From contig CALECM010000032.1 of the NCBI GenBank assembly GCA_937949745.1, positions 1-9,062 on the forward strand: a stretch of 9,062 nucleotides of DNA. Reading direction: 5' to 3'. Shown here piece by piece: positions 7,442 to 9,062 of this stretch. Position 1 is the stretch's first letter, and the number at the start of each line of letters is the position of its first letter. The notes beneath the pieces are model-generated. The model was not told where the DNA came from, made no database searches, and saw only the letters and a program-made list of their open reading frames with translations. Position numbers and translations under genes: made by a program. Source of the DNA: an uncultured Bacteroidales bacterium (GTDB lineage: Bacteria > Bacteroidota > Bacteroidia > Bacteroidales > WCHB1-69).

Positions 7442-7485
7442 ACATCTTGGTTTTTGTGTAACTATTAATTGGTTAATTATGTTTA

Positions 7486-8028
7486 TTAAAAATCCGTTCT
7501 CATATTATAATAGGGTAATTTGCCTTTAAAAGAAGCTGTGAAGGGTTGACCGTTCCCACTACTGCAATCGATCCCGATCTTATATTCATTACCGTTCCTT
7601 AGTACTTCCACCGTACCATCATTTAAGGCAATAGCAGGATAAACCGTTTCATCCCGGTCTGTATTGAAATTATGGCGAATCATGTAAAAGTAGGAATTGT
7701 TATAAGTGTCAGGTCGACGGGTTTCCCCGTTAAATTGATAGCAGCCTGACTCCAGTTGATTGCTTTCCGTGAAGAGCTGGAAATAGATCTCATAATATTC
7801 CGTCCCCTGATCCGTGTAAAGAATAAGGTCGATATTAGGGGCCGGATTATCATCCCAGATCCCGTAATATTCCAGTCTGCCGCTCCGTAATTCGTAGGTC
7901 TTACCTTCATACCGGATATAATTCTCCGTAATTCCCTGGGGAGAACATTGCTCACACTCTTTTTTACAGGAGATCAAACAAAGAGAAAAGGAAAATACGA
8001 ATATTACACCAATCTTTCTTATATCCAT
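7486..8028 (-). CDS. Small uncharacterised lipoprotein
   Basis: I do not recognise a named family. The 180-residue product starts with a Lys/Arg-containing n-region, a hydrophobic core and the lipobox LISC, making Cys21 the predicted lipidated residue; KKECEQC follows. The mature part of about 160 residues alternates hydrophobic and polar residues like a single beta-sandwich or barrel: an EGKTYELRSG opening (41-50), IDLILYT (66-72), YYEIYFQLF (78-86), ESGCYQFNG (93-101), and a closing GTVEVLRNGNEYKIGID (138-154) and FKGKLPYYN (167-175). This closing pattern (GTV-V-NG-Y-I-D...FKGKL) is common in Bacteroidota surface lipoproteins of unknown role. Four cysteines besides the lipidated one (25, 28, 96, 155) could form disulfides. 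It lies just upstream of the M49 lipoprotein on the same strand, so a shared transcript and an envelope role are plausible. Function is unknown. Confidence 0.8.
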   Translation of the reverse strand: MDIRKIGVIFVFSFSLCLISCKKECEQCSPQGITENYIRYEGKTYELRSGRLEYYGIWDDNPAPNIDLILYTDQGTEYYEIYFQLFTESNQLESGCYQFNGETRRPDTYNNSYFYMIRHNFNTDRDETVYPAIALNDGTVEVLRNGNEYKIGIDCSSGNGQPFTASFKGKLPYYNMRTDF

Positions 8029-8057
8029 GGATGTTTCCGGTTCTTAAGTAAAACAGG

Positions 8058-8065
8058 CAAAATTA
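8058..8065 (-). promoter_or_regulatory. Probable -7 box for the lipoprotein/M49 pair
   Basis: The - strand reads TAATTTTG, an exact TAnnTTTG match, 29 bp before the ATG of the small lipoprotein, implying a leader of about 20-25 nt. No convincing -33 TTTG lies at the usual distance; the nearest good match is about 30 bp away. It sits in the 87-bp gap after the kinase gene and would let the lipoprotein and peptidase be transcribed apart from the kinase. Confidence 0.35.
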
Positions 8066-8115
8066 ATTTATTTTTCGGATTTCCGATCATAAACTCAAAA
8101 GAAAACGCTTATTCT

Positions 8116-8988
8116 TTAGATTAATTCGTAACTACTGACCTGGATCGGCATATCAAGATTGTGTAATACTTTTTCCAGCATGATACCTTCCCGCGGATCG
8201 TATTCATAACCGAAAGTAGCCCTGATGCCCTGGTAACAGAATTGCGTGGCACGGTCGAGCGCCATAGGCAGGCTGTCTCCCTGCATTAGCGCGCCTGTAA
8301 TTACACTGGTGAAAGTATCGCCTACTCCCGGGTAATGTGCGGGAAGATAAGGACAAGTCACTTTCCAGAAACGTTTCCCGCGTCGGTTATATGCATAAAC
8401 GGAAGTCTGGTGGGGATTATCCAATACGGGAACATTCGTGATGATCACGATAGCAGGTCCTTTTTCGGAGAGTTCCAATAGATATTCCTTTAACTGTTCA
8501 TCCGTATTTTGCGTCTGGTATTGTTTATCCAACAGAAGGAAAAGTTCGGTCAGGTTAGGAGTAATGACATCGGCCACTTCAATAAGCCTGCGCATTTCTT
8601 CCACTATACTGTGGTCAAAATTGGTATACAATGTTCCGTTATCCCCCAACACGGGATCCACTACTACGCAATTGTTTTCCTTCCTGAAATCGGAAATGAA
8701 ATTTTTTACGATGCCTACCTGCTCCGGAGAACCCAGATATCCGCTGTAAAAAGTATCGAATTCCAGGTCGAGTTTTTTCCATTCGCGGATGATTTTCTTC
8801 ATCTCTTCGGTTAAATCCAGGAAAGTGAAGTCAGGGAACTGGGTATGATTGGAAAGTATAGCGGTAGGTAACGGACAAACATTGAAGCCCATCGTATTTA
8901 AGATAGGGATGACCACAGAAAGCGATACCCGTCCGAAACCGGACAGGTCATGTATGGCTACGATCCTTTTGGTTTTTTTTGAATACAT
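8116..8988 (-). CDS. Pyridoxal/pyridoxamine kinase (PdxK/PdxY family)
   Basis: This cytoplasmic ribokinase-fold enzyme is expected to phosphorylate pyridoxal, pyridoxamine or pyridoxine with ATP, salvaging vitamin B6 to pyridoxal phosphate. The 290-residue product has normal length. Family motifs in order: AIHDLSGFGRVSLSVVIPIL (11-30) lining the substrate site, CPLPTAILSNHT (38-49), FYSGYLG (80-86), VVVDPVLGDNG (108-118), ITPNLTEL (142-149), and PGVGDTFTSVITGAL (220-234), where Asp224 of the GxGD anion-hole motif is the predicted catalytic base. The DLSGFGR opening resembles the group annotated as pyridoxamine kinase in Firmicutes and Bacteroidota. Which vitamer it prefers, and whether pdxK or pdxY is the better symbol, cannot be told from sequence. 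The start at 8988 has no Shine-Dalgarno but has a -7-like box upstream. No other B6 gene is nearby. Confidence 0.92.
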   Translation of the reverse strand: MYSKKTKRIVAIHDLSGFGRVSLSVVIPILNTMGFNVCPLPTAILSNHTQFPDFTFLDLTEEMKKIIREWKKLDLEFDTFYSGYLGSPEQVGIVKNFISDFRKENNCVVVDPVLGDNGTLYTNFDHSIVEEMRRLIEVADVITPNLTELFLLLDKQYQTQNTDEQLKEYLLELSEKGPAIVIITNVPVLDNPHQTSVYAYNRRGKRFWKVTCPYLPAHYPGVGDTFTSVITGALMQGDSLPMALDRATQFCYQGIRATFGYEYDPREGIMLEKVLHNLDMPIQVSSYELI

Positions 8989-9012
8989 AGAGGGAATTTA
9001 GATTTTATTTTG

Positions 9013-9020
9013 CAAAAATA
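9013..9020 (-). promoter_or_regulatory. Probable -7 box for the pyridoxal kinase gene
   Basis: The - strand reads TATTTTTG, an exact match to TAnnTTTG, 24 bp before the kinase ATG, implying a leader of roughly 20 nt. No clear TTTG -33 element is present at 19-21 bp spacing, so confidence is limited. The remaining bases to the window edge (9021-9062) show nothing recognisable. Confidence 0.4.
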
Positions 9021-9062
9021 CATAATCATTCCATATACTCGCCGGTAATGTTATCTGTAACA

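Noticed and set aside
7049..7529. Two + strand frames of about 100 codons antisense to the M49 gene start
   Set aside because: They overlap the signal peptide and N-terminal region of a well-supported - strand gene and have no motifs or upstream signals.
1..9062. Defence system, CRISPR array, mobile element or tRNA gene
   Set aside because: Both strands were read for repeats, transposase or integrase motifs, effector domains and cloverleaf-like segments; none was found, and all substantial coding sequence is accounted for.

Overview
The window looks like ordinary chromosomal DNA from a member of the Bacteroidota, most likely order Bacteroidales. Four things point there: a secreted protein ending in a gliding-motility-associated (CHU_C, type B) C-terminal domain, which is a type IX secretion (T9SS) signal; lipoproteins and a TlpA-like thioredoxin of Bacteroidota style; almost no Shine-Dalgarno sequences before the starts; and TAnnTTTG-type -7 promoter boxes before four of the genes. 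Genus cannot be fixed from this sequence. No RNA genes, insertion sequences, integrases, CRISPR arrays or phage genes were seen.

Layout. At 12-2505 (+) there is a tight three-gene run: a TsaC/Sua5-type threonylcarbamoyl-AMP synthase (tRNA t6A), CoaD (coenzyme A synthesis), and an exported thioredoxin-fold protein. Junctions overlap or nearly touch, so one transcript is likely. Facing it, and overlapping its last four bases, is pcm (protein-L-isoaspartate O-methyltransferase, - strand, 2502-3158). A 348-bp AT-rich spacer (3159-3506) separates pcm from a divergent gene and carries promoter-like boxes for both directions. At 3507-5723 (+) is a large, cysteine-rich, multidomain surface or secreted protein: signal peptide, CUB, an unnamed beta-rich module, Ig-like modules, PKD, CHU_C. 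A perfect 19-bp hairpin at 5729-5772 with A and T tracts forms a bidirectional terminator between it and the convergent 8988-5786 block.

The right block, all on the - strand, reads pdxK/pdxY-like pyridoxal/pyridoxamine kinase (8988-8116), a small uncharacterised lipoprotein (8028-7486), then a lipoprotein metallopeptidase of the M49 (dipeptidyl peptidase III / Nudix hydrolase 3-like) type (7441-5786). The M49 homologue carries HEXXH instead of the usual HEXXGH zinc motif. The small lipoprotein and the peptidase are 44 bp apart with no promoter-like box between them, so they are probably co-transcribed.

Functionally this is mostly housekeeping (tRNA modification, CoA, PLP salvage, protein repair) mixed with envelope proteins (thioredoxin, T9SS cargo, two lipoproteins). 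I did not find convincing evidence for a new multi-gene system. The most distinctive items are the variant M49 lipoprotein with its small lipoprotein partner and the unnamed module in the T9SS cargo.
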